From Chryseobacterium wanjuense (lineage in GTDB: Bacteria > Bacteroidota > Bacteroidia > Flavobacteriales > Weeksellaceae), in assembly GCF_900111495.1 (NCBI RefSeq), contig NZ_FOIU01000001.1, forward strand, positions 930,001 through 994,000: a DNA stretch of 64,000 nucleotides, written 5' to 3'. This document shows, piece after piece, positions 49,957-57,776 of this stretch. The translations under genes were made by a program, and so were the position numbers. Below the pieces are notes generated by a model, which made no database searches, was not told the DNA's origin, and saw only the letters and a program-made list of their open reading frames with translations. Each line of letters begins with the position of its first letter. Within the stretch, counting starts at the first letter, position 1.

Positions 49957-51942
49957 ATGACTTTCCAAGAACAGATACAGCAGGGGATTCCCAACCAGTT
50001 ACCCGCGGCAAAACCATACGAAACCAATATCAATCATGCTCCGAAACGTAAGGAGATTTTAGGAGAAGAAGAGAAAAAATTAGCCTTAAAAAATGCTTTA
50101 CGTTATTTTGAACCAAAATTTCATGCAGAATTATTGCCGGAATTCAAGGAAGAGCTGGAAAAGTATGGAAGAATCTATATGTATCGTTTCCGTCCGGATT
50201 ATGAGATGAAAGCTCGACCAATTTCGGAATATCCGGGAAAATCTGAGCAGGCAAAAGCGATTATGCTGATGATCCAGAATAACCTGGATTATGCAGTCGC
50301 TCAACATCCTCACGAGCTGATTACGTACGGTGGAAATGGTGCCGTATTTTCCAATTGGGCGCAGTATCTTTTAACAATGAAATACTTGTCGGAAATGACG
50401 GATGAGCAGACATTGGTGATGTATTCTGGGCATCCGATGGGGCTATTTCCTTCGCACAAAGATGCACCGAGAGTGGTTGTTACCAATGGGATGATGATCC
50501 CGAATTATTCTAAGCCGGATGATTGGGAAAAATTCAATGCATTGGGTGTCACGCAGTACGGACAAATGACGGCAGGAAGCTATATGTATATTGGTCCGCA
50601 GGGAATTGTTCATGGTACGACGATTACTGTTCTAAATGCTTTCAGAAAAATTAATAAAGAACCACAGGGCGGACTTTTCGTAACTTCAGGTTTGGGCGGA
50701 ATGAGCGGAGCTCAGCCAAAAGCAGGAAATATTGCAGGCTGTGTCACAGTTTGTGCAGAAGTAAATCCTAAAATCACCAAAATTCGTCACGAACAGAAAT
50801 GGGTAAACGAAATCCATGAAAACCTCGACGAATTGGTAGCAAGAGTAAGAAAAGCTCAGGAAAACAAAGAAACTGTTTCTTTGGCTTATCTTGGAAATGT
50901 GGTTGAAGTATGGGAAAAATTTGATCAGGAAGATTTAAGAATCGATATTGGTTCAGACCAGACTTCACTTCACAATCCGTGGGCGGGAGGATATTATCCT
51001 GTCGGACAAAGTTTTGAGGAATCTAATACAATGATGGCGGAAAACCCTGAATTATTTAAAGAAAAGGTTCAGGAAACGTTAAGAAGACATGCAGAAGCCA
51101 TCAATAAACATACGGAAAAGGGAACTTATTTCTTCGATTACGGAAACGCCTTCTTGCTGGAAGCTTCAAGAGCCGGAGCCGATGTAATGGCAGAAAATCC
51201 TACATTGGGAAGAGAATTCAGATATCCGAGCTATGTTCAGGATATTATGGGGCCGATGTGTTTCGATTATGGTTTCGGACCGTTCCGTTGGGTTTGTACA
51301 AGCGGAAAGCCGGAAGATTTGCAGAAAACCGATGATATTGCCTGTCAGATTTTAGAAAAGATCCAGCAGAATTCTCCTGAAGAAATCCAACAGCAGATGA
51401 AGGATAATATTCAGTGGATTAAAGGTGCGCAGGAAAATAAATTGGTTGTAGGTTCACAGGCTAGAATTTTATACGCCGATGCAGAAGGAAGAATGAAAAT
51501 TGCTGAAGCCTTCAACAAAGCGATTAAAAACGGAGAAATCGGACCAGTTGTTTTGGGAAGAGATCATCACGATGTGTCGGGGACGGATTCGCCGTACAGA
51601 GAGACTTCTAATATTTATGACGGTTCGAGATTTACGGCAGATATGGCGATACACAATGTGATTGGTGACAGTTTCCGTGGGGCGACGTGGGTTTCCATTC
51701 ACAATGGAGGCGGTGTCGGCTGGGGAGAAGTGATCAATGGTGGCTTCGGAATGCTATTGGATGGTAGCGATGATGCCGACAGAAGATTAAAATCAATGCT
51801 GTTCTGGGATGTGAACAATGGAATTTCCAGAAGAAGCTGGGCAAGAAATGAAGGCGCCATTTTCGCCATCAAAAGAGCCATGGAAGTGGAACCGAAGCTG
51901 AAAGTTACACTTCCGAATTTTGTGGATGAGAGTTTGTTTTAA
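49957..51942 (+). CDS. hutU: urocanate hydratase
   Basis: 661 residues, about 100 longer than the ~555 of proteobacterial enzymes, as is usual in Bacteroidetes. It converts urocanate to imidazolone propionate with a tightly bound NAD+. 'TYGGNGAVFSNWAQY', the glycine-rich 'GGMSGAQPKAGNIAG', 'GPFRWVCTSG' with the active-site Cys, and 'VSIHNGGGVGWGEVINGGFGM' are conserved. No hutH, hutI or hutG lies beside it, so the pathway is dispersed. Followed by a TTTGTCAAAG palindrome and a terminator. Confidence 0.95.
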   Translation: MTFQEQIQQGIPNQLPAAKPYETNINHAPKRKEILGEEEKKLALKNALRYFEPKFHAELLPEFKEELEKYGRIYMYRFRPDYEMKARPISEYPGKSEQAKAIMLMIQNNLDYAVAQHPHELITYGGNGAVFSNWAQYLLTMKYLSEMTDEQTLVMYSGHPMGLFPSHKDAPRVVVTNGMMIPNYSKPDDWEKFNALGVTQYGQMTAGSYMYIGPQGIVHGTTITVLNAFRKINKEPQGGLFVTSGLGGMSGAQPKAGNIAGCVTVCAEVNPKITKIRHEQKWVNEIHENLDELVARVRKAQENKETVSLAYLGNVVEVWEKFDQEDLRIDIGSDQTSLHNPWAGGYYPVGQSFEESNTMMAENPELFKEKVQETLRRHAEAINKHTEKGTYFFDYGNAFLLEASRAGADVMAENPTLGREFRYPSYVQDIMGPMCFDYGFGPFRWVCTSGKPEDLQKTDDIACQILEKIQQNSPEEIQQQMKDNIQWIKGAQENKLVVGSQARILYADAEGRMKIAEAFNKAIKNGEIGPVVLGRDHHDVSGTDSPYRETSNIYDGSRFTADMAIHNVIGDSFRGATWVSIHNGGGVGWGEVINGGFGMLLDGSDDADRRLKSMLFWDVNNGISRRSWARNEGAIFAIKRAMEVEPKLKVTLPNFVDESLF

Positions 51943-51945
51943 CCC

Positions 51946-51977
51946 ACTTTGTCAAAGTTGAAAATCTTTGACAAAGT
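51946..51977. repeat. palindrome ACTTTGTCAAAG...CTTTGACAAAGT
   Basis: Twelve-base perfect arms with spacer ttgaaaat, starting four bases after the hutU stop. Arms are identical to 26706-26738. Confidence 0.75.
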
Positions 51978-51988
51978 TTTGATATAGG

Positions 51989-52013
51989 AAAACCTGCCGT
52001 GAGGCAGGTTTTT
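51989..52013 (+). terminator. terminator after hutU
   Basis: Ten-pair stem aaaacctgcc / ggcaggtttt, loop gtga, then T-rich sequence; also reads as a weak terminator for the convergent gene. Confidence 0.85.
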
Positions 52014-52081
52014 ATCTTATTTTGATAATTTACCGAAAGTATTTATCAACGTAAATCCATAGTAAATTTTATAAATATTTA

Positions 52082-53731
52082 TCATCTATTGAATTCCCAA
52101 TAACCATTTTTTACTTTATGTTCATTAAAAAAAGAAAATATATTGGGTACAAGATGCAGATCATTAGATAATTTGTTTATAATATTTTCTAAGGGATCAA
52201 AATTATCAACTTCTATAAATTTATAATTTCTATACTTGAAATGAGTGGTTGATTCTTGATAAGCTTTTATGAGCATTGTTTTATATTCTAATCCTATAAA
52301 TTCACATAACTCTAAATTTCTATTGAAATATCCTCCCCAATTTAAAGTTAATAAATACTCAATAGCTTCTGAGTTCCAAAATTTTTGTAAGATATTATCC
52401 ATTGTTGTCTGTCTTAAATTACCGTCTAAATGTCCAACATATAATCTTTCTTCATTATTATTTAATAAGACCTCAATTTGATAACTAGGAATATAACGTA
52501 ATCCCATTTGTTGGTTAAAAAGTAAGTAAATAGAATAAATGATATTCATAGGATTGTATATTGATATATGAGCATATTTTATATGTTCCTTTTCATAAGT
52601 TAATTGCTCAAGTATTTCTAAAATATGATTTCTCCAAACAATATTGTCTGATAAAACATTTTTAATTTCTTTTTTAACTCTAGCTAAATTAGCAGTATTC
52701 ATTAAATCTAAGGTAGATGTATATCTTTCTTTAGTTGTACCACTAGCTATAATTTCTTGCTCAATTATATCATTAGTAAGGAAAATATTATCAAGTAAGG
52801 CACCATATTTTTTAATTTCAATTAGTTGCCACTTTTCATCTTCAATAAATTTAACATATTTAGCAGGAGTACCGATTTCTACATAATCACATTTTGGAAA
52901 AGGCATCTGATTAATTATCATCTGGTTAAGCATTTCCATTTTTGTATAAAAAGTTTCTTCTAAATTTTTTATCTCTTCAATCTCTTCAATTATTTCTGGA
53001 GATGAATAATGTTTTAAAAGAATCTCTGTACTACTATTTAAAGATAAAGTTTGATTTATTGAATAAATCATATATTCAAAATTTAAATTAGGATCTAAGT
53101 TTTCTGTTCTAATTTCATTATACATACTAATTTCAAAATTTTGAATTGATTTTAAGACTAGATCTGAATAATTTTCAGGGGATTTTAAAATAATTAAGAT
53201 AAAGTTATTTATGTCTCTATTTTGGAAAAAATTTATATGCTCTCGAATTCCTTCTTGAAGTGAAGCTTCATCAAGATAATATCTTGCCATTTGAATAGCA
53301 CTTAATATTCGATCTTCTTGTGTAGCATTTGTATCTATTTTTTTTACAGAGATTCCCTCTTCATTAATAAAAAGTTGATATCCATATGATTTTAAGTCCG
53401 TACTATTTATAAAAGAAGAATACGGAACTAATAATTCTTTCCATTCTGTAGAAACAATAACGAGTTCTATCTCATCAGATTTGACAGCCAAATTTTGTTT
53501 TACTGCTTCTAGATATTTATATAGCTCATGTATGGCTTCTCTTGAAGAAGCATTTGATTTTTTAACTTCAATAATCACATATTTGTTTTCATTATTTATA
53601 GCAAGAATATCAATAAAACTTCTTGTTCCTATATTATTGGGTAAATATGCTTCCTTATCTAAAAATATATAATAAGGGTTAATTAAAGATAAATTTTGAA
53701 CTAACAAGTCTCTTATTTGATTTTCTGTCAT
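52082..53731 (-). CDS. protein with N-terminal NucS/DUF91-type endonuclease domain
   Basis: 549 residues. Residues ~1-90 look like a PD-(D/E)xK domain of the NucS/DUF91 kind: 'TRSFIDILAIN' (Asp41), 'YVIIEVKKS' (Glu55, Lys57) and 'REAIHELYKYLEAVKQ' (the Q-x-x-Y helix, here with His-Glu). The remaining ~450 residues are not recognised; they are Asn/Ile/Glu-rich and mixed alpha/beta. The gene is strikingly AT-rich: 14 G/C of 60 bases in 52501-52560, against 25 of 60 in hutU 50641-50700, which suggests acquisition. It has its own good promoter and no partner gene on its strand. Confidence 0.62.
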   Translation of the reverse strand: MTENQIRDLLVQNLSLINPYYIFLDKEAYLPNNIGTRSFIDILAINNENKYVIIEVKKSNASSREAIHELYKYLEAVKQNLAVKSDEIELVIVSTEWKELLVPYSSFINSTDLKSYGYQLFINEEGISVKKIDTNATQEDRILSAIQMARYYLDEASLQEGIREHINFFQNRDINNFILIILKSPENYSDLVLKSIQNFEISMYNEIRTENLDPNLNFEYMIYSINQTLSLNSSTEILLKHYSSPEIIEEIEEIKNLEETFYTKMEMLNQMIINQMPFPKCDYVEIGTPAKYVKFIEDEKWQLIEIKKYGALLDNIFLTNDIIEQEIIASGTTKERYTSTLDLMNTANLARVKKEIKNVLSDNIVWRNHILEILEQLTYEKEHIKYAHISIYNPMNIIYSIYLLFNQQMGLRYIPSYQIEVLLNNNEERLYVGHLDGNLRQTTMDNILQKFWNSEAIEYLLTLNWGGYFNRNLELCEFIGLEYKTMLIKAYQESTTHFKYRNYKFIEVDNFDPLENIINKLSNDLHLVPNIFSFFNEHKVKNGYWEFNR

Positions 53732-53760
53732 AGCTAAGTGTTTTTGGTTATTATTTATGT

Positions 53761-53790
53761 CAAATATAGCTATCCTATATATTTATCAAA
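53761..53790 (-). promoter_or_regulatory. flavobacterial promoter TTTG-N18-TATATTTG for the nuclease-like gene
   Basis: On the minus strand TTTG (53790-53787), 18 bases, then TATATTTG (53768-53761), 30 bases before the ATG at 53731. Confidence 0.65.
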
Positions 53791-53920
53791 AGAAAAGCTT
53801 TCTATAATTTTTAATCATAATCTCTTAAATCAAAAACACCCAACCCCTCCAGACAATAAAAACCCCTTTGAGACAACTCTCCAGAGTCCTCCATTTAATT
53901 AAAACAAGCTTGCTTGTACT

Positions 53921-53983
53921 TTCCGGAGATCTCCGGAATGCCCCTGCACCTTGCAGAAACTCTCCCGACATCTCCGGAGAGTT
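53921..53983. repeat. cluster of GC-rich CTCCGGAG palindromes
   Basis: ttccggagatctccggaa (53921-53938) is a perfect 18-base palindrome; tctccggaga (53971-53980) is another, and aactctcc / ggagagtt (53958-53965, 53976-53983) adds a hairpin. The tract 53840-53990 is far more C-rich than its flanks. It lies in the 329-base divergent gap and just upstream of the DUF6261-like promoter. Confidence 0.75.
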
Positions 53984-53994
53984 CCCGCAAGATG

Positions 53995-54025
53995 TTTGTA
54001 ACTAAATAACTTTTTTATATATTTG
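53995..54025 (+). promoter_or_regulatory. flavobacterial promoter TTTG-N19-TATATTTG for the DUF6261-like gene
   Basis: TTTG (53995-53998), 19 bases, TATATTTG (54018-54025), consensus in every position, 35 bases before the ATG at 54061. It begins 12 bases after the last palindrome. Confidence 0.72.
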
Positions 54026-54060
54026 ATTTTTAATTTATTAATTCAAAAAAACACAAACAA

Positions 54061-54783
54061 ATGAAAATCGCACTCACGAAATTGAGCACTAAAGACCTTG
54101 CGACTTTAGCTCAAAGAATTATTTCAAACTCTCAATCAGGAAAATATCCTGTTATTACCAATCATCCTCTTGCAGTGGCTTTACAGACTTCATATATGGA
54201 GTACGACAAAGTATATACGAAGCAGACCTTCAGCGGAAAAGGAAAAGACGTAGCCTCTGCAGATCGTGAAAGGGATGTTGCGTATTCCAATTTGAAAGTA
54301 TTTCTGAACGGTTACCGACAGCTTCCTTCGGCTCCCAATGTTCAGCTGGCGGAAGACCTGTACGGAGTGTTTAAAACTTTCGGACTGGATATCGACCGTT
54401 TAAGCTATTCTTCACAGACCGCGCAGATGAAAAAGCTTATCGAAACATTAGAGCTTCCGGAAAACCAGCAGAAGATGGCGGCACTTTCTATCAACACCGC
54501 TTTTGCGGAAATGAAGACGAAACAGGAAGATTTTGAAGCCATTTTTGCACAGCAGGCGGAAGCCAATGCAGACCTCCGGCAGATGACAAGCGCTTCAGCC
54601 ATTCGTAAAAATCTGGAGAAAATATTGAAATCGTACCTTAACCTGATCACAGCGATGAAAGACGTTCCGGGATGGGAACTGCTGTATTCCGATGTGAATG
54701 AACTGGTAAAAGCCGCGAAAAATTCTTCGGTGCCAAAAGGCAGTCAGGACAATGGAAGCCCTATCGTAAAAAAGGTAGATTAA
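54061..54783 (+). CDS. DUF6261-like protein
   Basis: 240 residues, no signal peptide, predicted almost wholly helical with coiled-coil patches ('MKTKQEDFEAIFAQQAEANADLRQ', 'SAIRKNLEKILKSYLNLITAM'). The opening 'MKIALTKLSTKDLATLAQRIISNS' is what I associate with DUF6261, a Bacteroidetes family often present in several copies per genome; function unknown. One sampled line (54301-54360) has 33 G/C of 60, unlike its divergent neighbour. The Lys/Ser-rich tail (~220-240) looks flexible. Confidence 0.6.
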   Translation: MKIALTKLSTKDLATLAQRIISNSQSGKYPVITNHPLAVALQTSYMEYDKVYTKQTFSGKGKDVASADRERDVAYSNLKVFLNGYRQLPSAPNVQLAEDLYGVFKTFGLDIDRLSYSSQTAQMKKLIETLELPENQQKMAALSINTAFAEMKTKQEDFEAIFAQQAEANADLRQMTSASAIRKNLEKILKSYLNLITAMKDVPGWELLYSDVNELVKAAKNSSVPKGSQDNGSPIVKKVD

Positions 54784-54850
54784 TATAAGGGGGCAAAAAA
54801 TAAAGCCTAAATCATTAACTCAGCTTTCAGCATGACAACTCTAATAATGA

Positions 54851-54876
54851 TGTCAGGCTGAGCGGAGTCGAAGCCT
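54851..54876 (+). repeat. 'TGTCAGGCTGAGCGGAGTCGAAGCCT' repeat
   Basis: Member of the GTCATGCTGAGC...GTCGAAGCATCT family (compare 32069-32095 and 38014-38040). Confidence 0.65.
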
Positions 54877-54883
54877 TTATAAT

Positions 54884-54917
54884 AAAAACCTCCAGCAAAC
54901 AATCACCGGAGGTTTTT
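54884..54917. terminator. bidirectional terminator between DUF6261-like and tpx genes
   Basis: Ten-pair stem aaaaacctcc / ggaggttttt with a 14-base loop, giving T runs on both strands for two convergent genes. Confidence 0.82.
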
Positions 54918-54936
54918 AAATTTATTTCAAAAAAAC

Positions 54937-55509
54937 TTAATTCTTCACAGCCTTAATCGCCGCTTCATAATTCGGTTCATGCGAAATATCCGCAACCTGC
55001 TCTTCATAAATGATTTTCCCCGAAGGATCGATCACGACAACAGCTCTGCTCAAAAGACCTTTCATCGCAGAATCTGTGATTTCTACACCGTACGTTTTCC
55101 CGAAATCCGAACGGAAATCCGAAAGCATCACGACATTTTTTATTCCTTCTGCGCCGCAAAATCTCTTCTGAGCGAAAGGTAAATCTTTAGAAATGCAAAG
55201 AACCACCGTATTTGGGATGTTGGCTGCATCTTCATTGAAGTGGCGCACGGAAGCTGAACAAACACCCGTATCCACACTTGGGAAGATATTAAGAATCAGG
55301 TATTTTCCTTTATAAGAATCAAGGGTTTGATCTTTCATCGTTACATCCGTAAGGGTGAATTTTGGTGCAGGTTTATTGACTGCAGGTAATTTGGCGTAGG
55401 TTTGTACCGGTTTTCCGCCCATCAAAACAGTGTTGGCGGTTTTAGCATTTTGTGCAAAAATGAATACGGAAACAAATAACAACGCGCTGAAAATTAATTT
55501 TGGATACAT
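54937..55509 (-). CDS. tpx: thiol peroxidase with export signal
   Basis: 190 residues. A signal peptide (FVSVFIFA before Gln20) precedes a full atypical 2-Cys peroxiredoxin: peroxidatic Cys84 in 'FPSVDTGVCSASVRHF' and resolving Cys118 in 'KRFCGAEG', 34 residues apart as in E. coli Tpx (60 and 94). It reduces lipid and alkyl hydroperoxides; most Tpx are cytosolic, so export to the periplasm is unusual and needs an extracytoplasmic reductant. Convergent with the DUF6261-like gene and divergent from the GapN-like gene. Confidence 0.9.
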   Translation of the reverse strand: MYPKLIFSALLFVSVFIFAQNAKTANTVLMGGKPVQTYAKLPAVNKPAPKFTLTDVTMKDQTLDSYKGKYLILNIFPSVDTGVCSASVRHFNEDAANIPNTVVLCISKDLPFAQKRFCGAEGIKNVVMLSDFRSDFGKTYGVEITDSAMKGLLSRAVVVIDPSGKIIYEEQVADISHEPNYEAAIKAVKN

Positions 55510-55855
55510 GAAATTTTTATTTTTTTAATTCTTTTTTTTATTGAAGTACAAAAATCACGAAAGATTTTTATGTTTTATCTTAGAATGTTTAAATATTTAA
55601 AAGTTAATAAGATGAAAATTCGAAATTTTAAAATGTTATGTATTTTTCACAATTTCAACTCATTATGTTTTTGAAAATTTTTTGGCTTTTGTCATCGAAT
55701 AGACATCTAAGGTATACTTTTTCTGTTGTTAATATTAATTTTAATTCAAAAACCTTTTAAATAGAACAAATCTATCAGTCAGCTATTTTTAAAATCATTT
55801 TTTACGTCTAACTTTATTCTATTAAAATTTTCACACTAATTAAAAAAATAAATTT
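55510..55855. other. AT-rich divergent intergenic region between tpx and gapN-like gene
   Basis: 346 bases with no open frame of note and no member of the repeat families. A TAACTTTA (55811-55818), one base off TAnnTTTG, may be the -7 box of the downstream gene. I see nothing else. Confidence 0.5.
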
Positions 55856-57484
55856 ATGGATTCAGTAAATACGCCATCGTTTCATGAAATATTCAAATCC
55901 GAAAACGAAATCCCCGAAGAATATAAAGTACCCGAGATTCATCAGAGGGTTTATCTTTTAAACGGGGAGTTGGTCGAGTGGAACGGTGATGTACAAAATA
56001 TTTATTCTCCCGTGTGTATTCCCACAGAAAACGGTCTGGAAAGAAAACTGTTGGGAAGCATTCCGAATATCAGCCCGAAAGAAGCTATGGAAGTGTTGGA
56101 AGCTTCGGTAAAAGCCTACAATAATGGGTTGGGAGAGTGGCCGACAATGTCTGTGGAGGGTCGTATCAAATGTATGCAGAAGTTTGTGTACCTGATGATC
56201 CAGCAGCGTGATCTGGTGATTAAATTATTGATGTGGGAGATCGGAAAAACATTGGCAGATGCTACTAAAGAATTCGACAGAACGGTAGATTACATCAATC
56301 AGACCATCGATGCTTTGAAAGATTTAGATCGCGAATCTTCACGTTTTCAGCAGGCAGAAGGAACGATTGCACAAATCCGCAGAGCGCCGCTTGGCGTGGT
56401 GTTGAGCATGGGGCCTTTCAATTATCCTTTAAACGAAATTTTCACCACTTTGATTCCGGCACTGATTATGGGAAATACGATTTTGTTTAAACTTCCAAAG
56501 CATGGTGTTTTGGCACATTATCCTTTGTTAAAAGCTTTTCAGGAGGCTTTCCCGAAAGGAACGGTGAATACTTTATACGGAAAAGGTTCCGAAATCATCA
56601 CCCCAATCATGGAAAGTGGAAAAGTACAGGTTTTGGCGTTTATCGGTTCCAGTAAAGTGGCTAATGGATTGAAAAAACTGCATCCGAAGGTGAATCGTTT
56701 GAGAGCTATTTTAAGTTTAGATGCCAAAAACGCAGCCATCGTTACGAAAAATGCAGACTTGGATGTGGCGGTGAGCGAATGTATTTTAGGCTCGCTTTCT
56801 TTTAACGGACAAAGATGTACTGCGCTGAAGTTAATTTTTGTTCAGAAAGACGTGGCAGAAGAGTTTACAAAAAAATTATCAACTGCAGTTTCTGCGATGA
56901 AAGCCGGGCTTCCTTGGGAAAAAGATGTGAAAATTACCCCACTTCCGGAAGTGAATAAACCTCCTTATCTAAAAGAATGTATAGATGATGCTTTGGCAAA
57001 AGGAGCGAAAATTATGAATGAAAATGGCGGATTCACAGAAGAATCTTTCGTTTTCCCTGCGGTGGTTTATCCGGTGAATAGTGATATGAAATTGTATCAT
57101 GAAGAACAATTCGGTCCGTTAATTCCTGTGGTTCCGTTTGATGAGATTGAAGAACCGATCGACTATCAGGTGAATGCAGATCATGGGATGCAGGTGAGTA
57201 TTTTCAGTGAAGATCCGGTGGAAGTGGCGAAACTTATCGATCCGTTTGTGAATCTGGTAAGCCGTGTGAATATCAATTGTCAGGCTCAGAGAGGGCCGGA
57301 TGTTTTCCCGTTTACTGGTAGAAAAGACAGTGCGGAAGGTACACTTTCTGTGTTTGATGCGCTTCGTTCGTTCTCGATCCGCTCTTTGGTGGCGGCAAAA
57401 ATCACAGATTCCAATAAGAATTTGTTAAATACCATCGTAAGAGATCACGACTCGAATTTCTTAAGTACAGACTATATTTTCTAG
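55856..57484 (+). CDS. GapN-like aldehyde dehydrogenase family protein with altered active site
   Basis: 542 residues, related to NADP-dependent non-phosphorylating glyceraldehyde-3-phosphate dehydrogenase: 'APLGVVLSMGPFNYPLNEIFTTLIPAL', 'FKLPKHGVLAHYPL', 'FIGSSKVAN', catalytic Cys321 in 'FNGQRCTALK' and 'EEQFGPLIPVVPFD' are in place. The general-base segment that normally reads LELGGK is 'LSLDAKNAAIV', with Ser287 where Glu should be. Without that Glu, deacylation by water should be poor, so a CoA-dependent, thioester-forming or non-enzymatic role is possible. The annotation as GapN rests on overall similarity. A strong terminator follows. Confidence 0.8.
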   Translation: MDSVNTPSFHEIFKSENEIPEEYKVPEIHQRVYLLNGELVEWNGDVQNIYSPVCIPTENGLERKLLGSIPNISPKEAMEVLEASVKAYNNGLGEWPTMSVEGRIKCMQKFVYLMIQQRDLVIKLLMWEIGKTLADATKEFDRTVDYINQTIDALKDLDRESSRFQQAEGTIAQIRRAPLGVVLSMGPFNYPLNEIFTTLIPALIMGNTILFKLPKHGVLAHYPLLKAFQEAFPKGTVNTLYGKGSEIITPIMESGKVQVLAFIGSSKVANGLKKLHPKVNRLRAILSLDAKNAAIVTKNADLDVAVSECILGSLSFNGQRCTALKLIFVQKDVAEEFTKKLSTAVSAMKAGLPWEKDVKITPLPEVNKPPYLKECIDDALAKGAKIMNENGGFTEESFVFPAVVYPVNSDMKLYHEEQFGPLIPVVPFDEIEEPIDYQVNADHGMQVSIFSEDPVEVAKLIDPFVNLVSRVNINCQAQRGPDVFPFTGRKDSAEGTLSVFDALRSFSIRSLVAAKITDSNKNLLNTIVRDHDSNFLSTDYIF

Positions 57485-57510
57485 TATAAATTCCTGATTT
57501 TAATATATAT

Positions 57511-57552
57511 AATCCTCAATGAATCTCCTGATTCTTGGGGATTTATTTTTTA
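57511..57552 (+). terminator. terminator after the gapN-like gene
   Basis: Stem aatcctcaa-t-gaatc / gattc-ttggggatt, loop tcct, one bulged T, then TATTTTTTA. Confidence 0.85.
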
Positions 57553-57722
57553 GAGCTCTGAAATTTTTTTATCATTAAAATTAATTATTCAATTTAAATT
57601 TTTAGTGTAAAAAATTTTAGTTATTTTAATTAATTGTTAATAATTTATTTTGAAACAAAAGAGTTGTAATTTTATTTTTATTTCATTGTTTTGATTAGAA
57701 TGTTAAATTATATATAAATTTA

Positions 57723-57752
57723 TTTGAGGGTTTTTAAAATTGTATAAATTTA
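57723..57752 (+). promoter_or_regulatory. promoter-like TTTG-N18-TAAATTTA for the M4 protease gene
   Basis: TTTG (57723-57726), 18 bases, TAAATTTA (57745-57752), one base from consensus, 24 bases before the ATG. Confidence 0.5.
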
Positions 57753-57776
57753 CACCCAATAAATTTTAACACGAAA

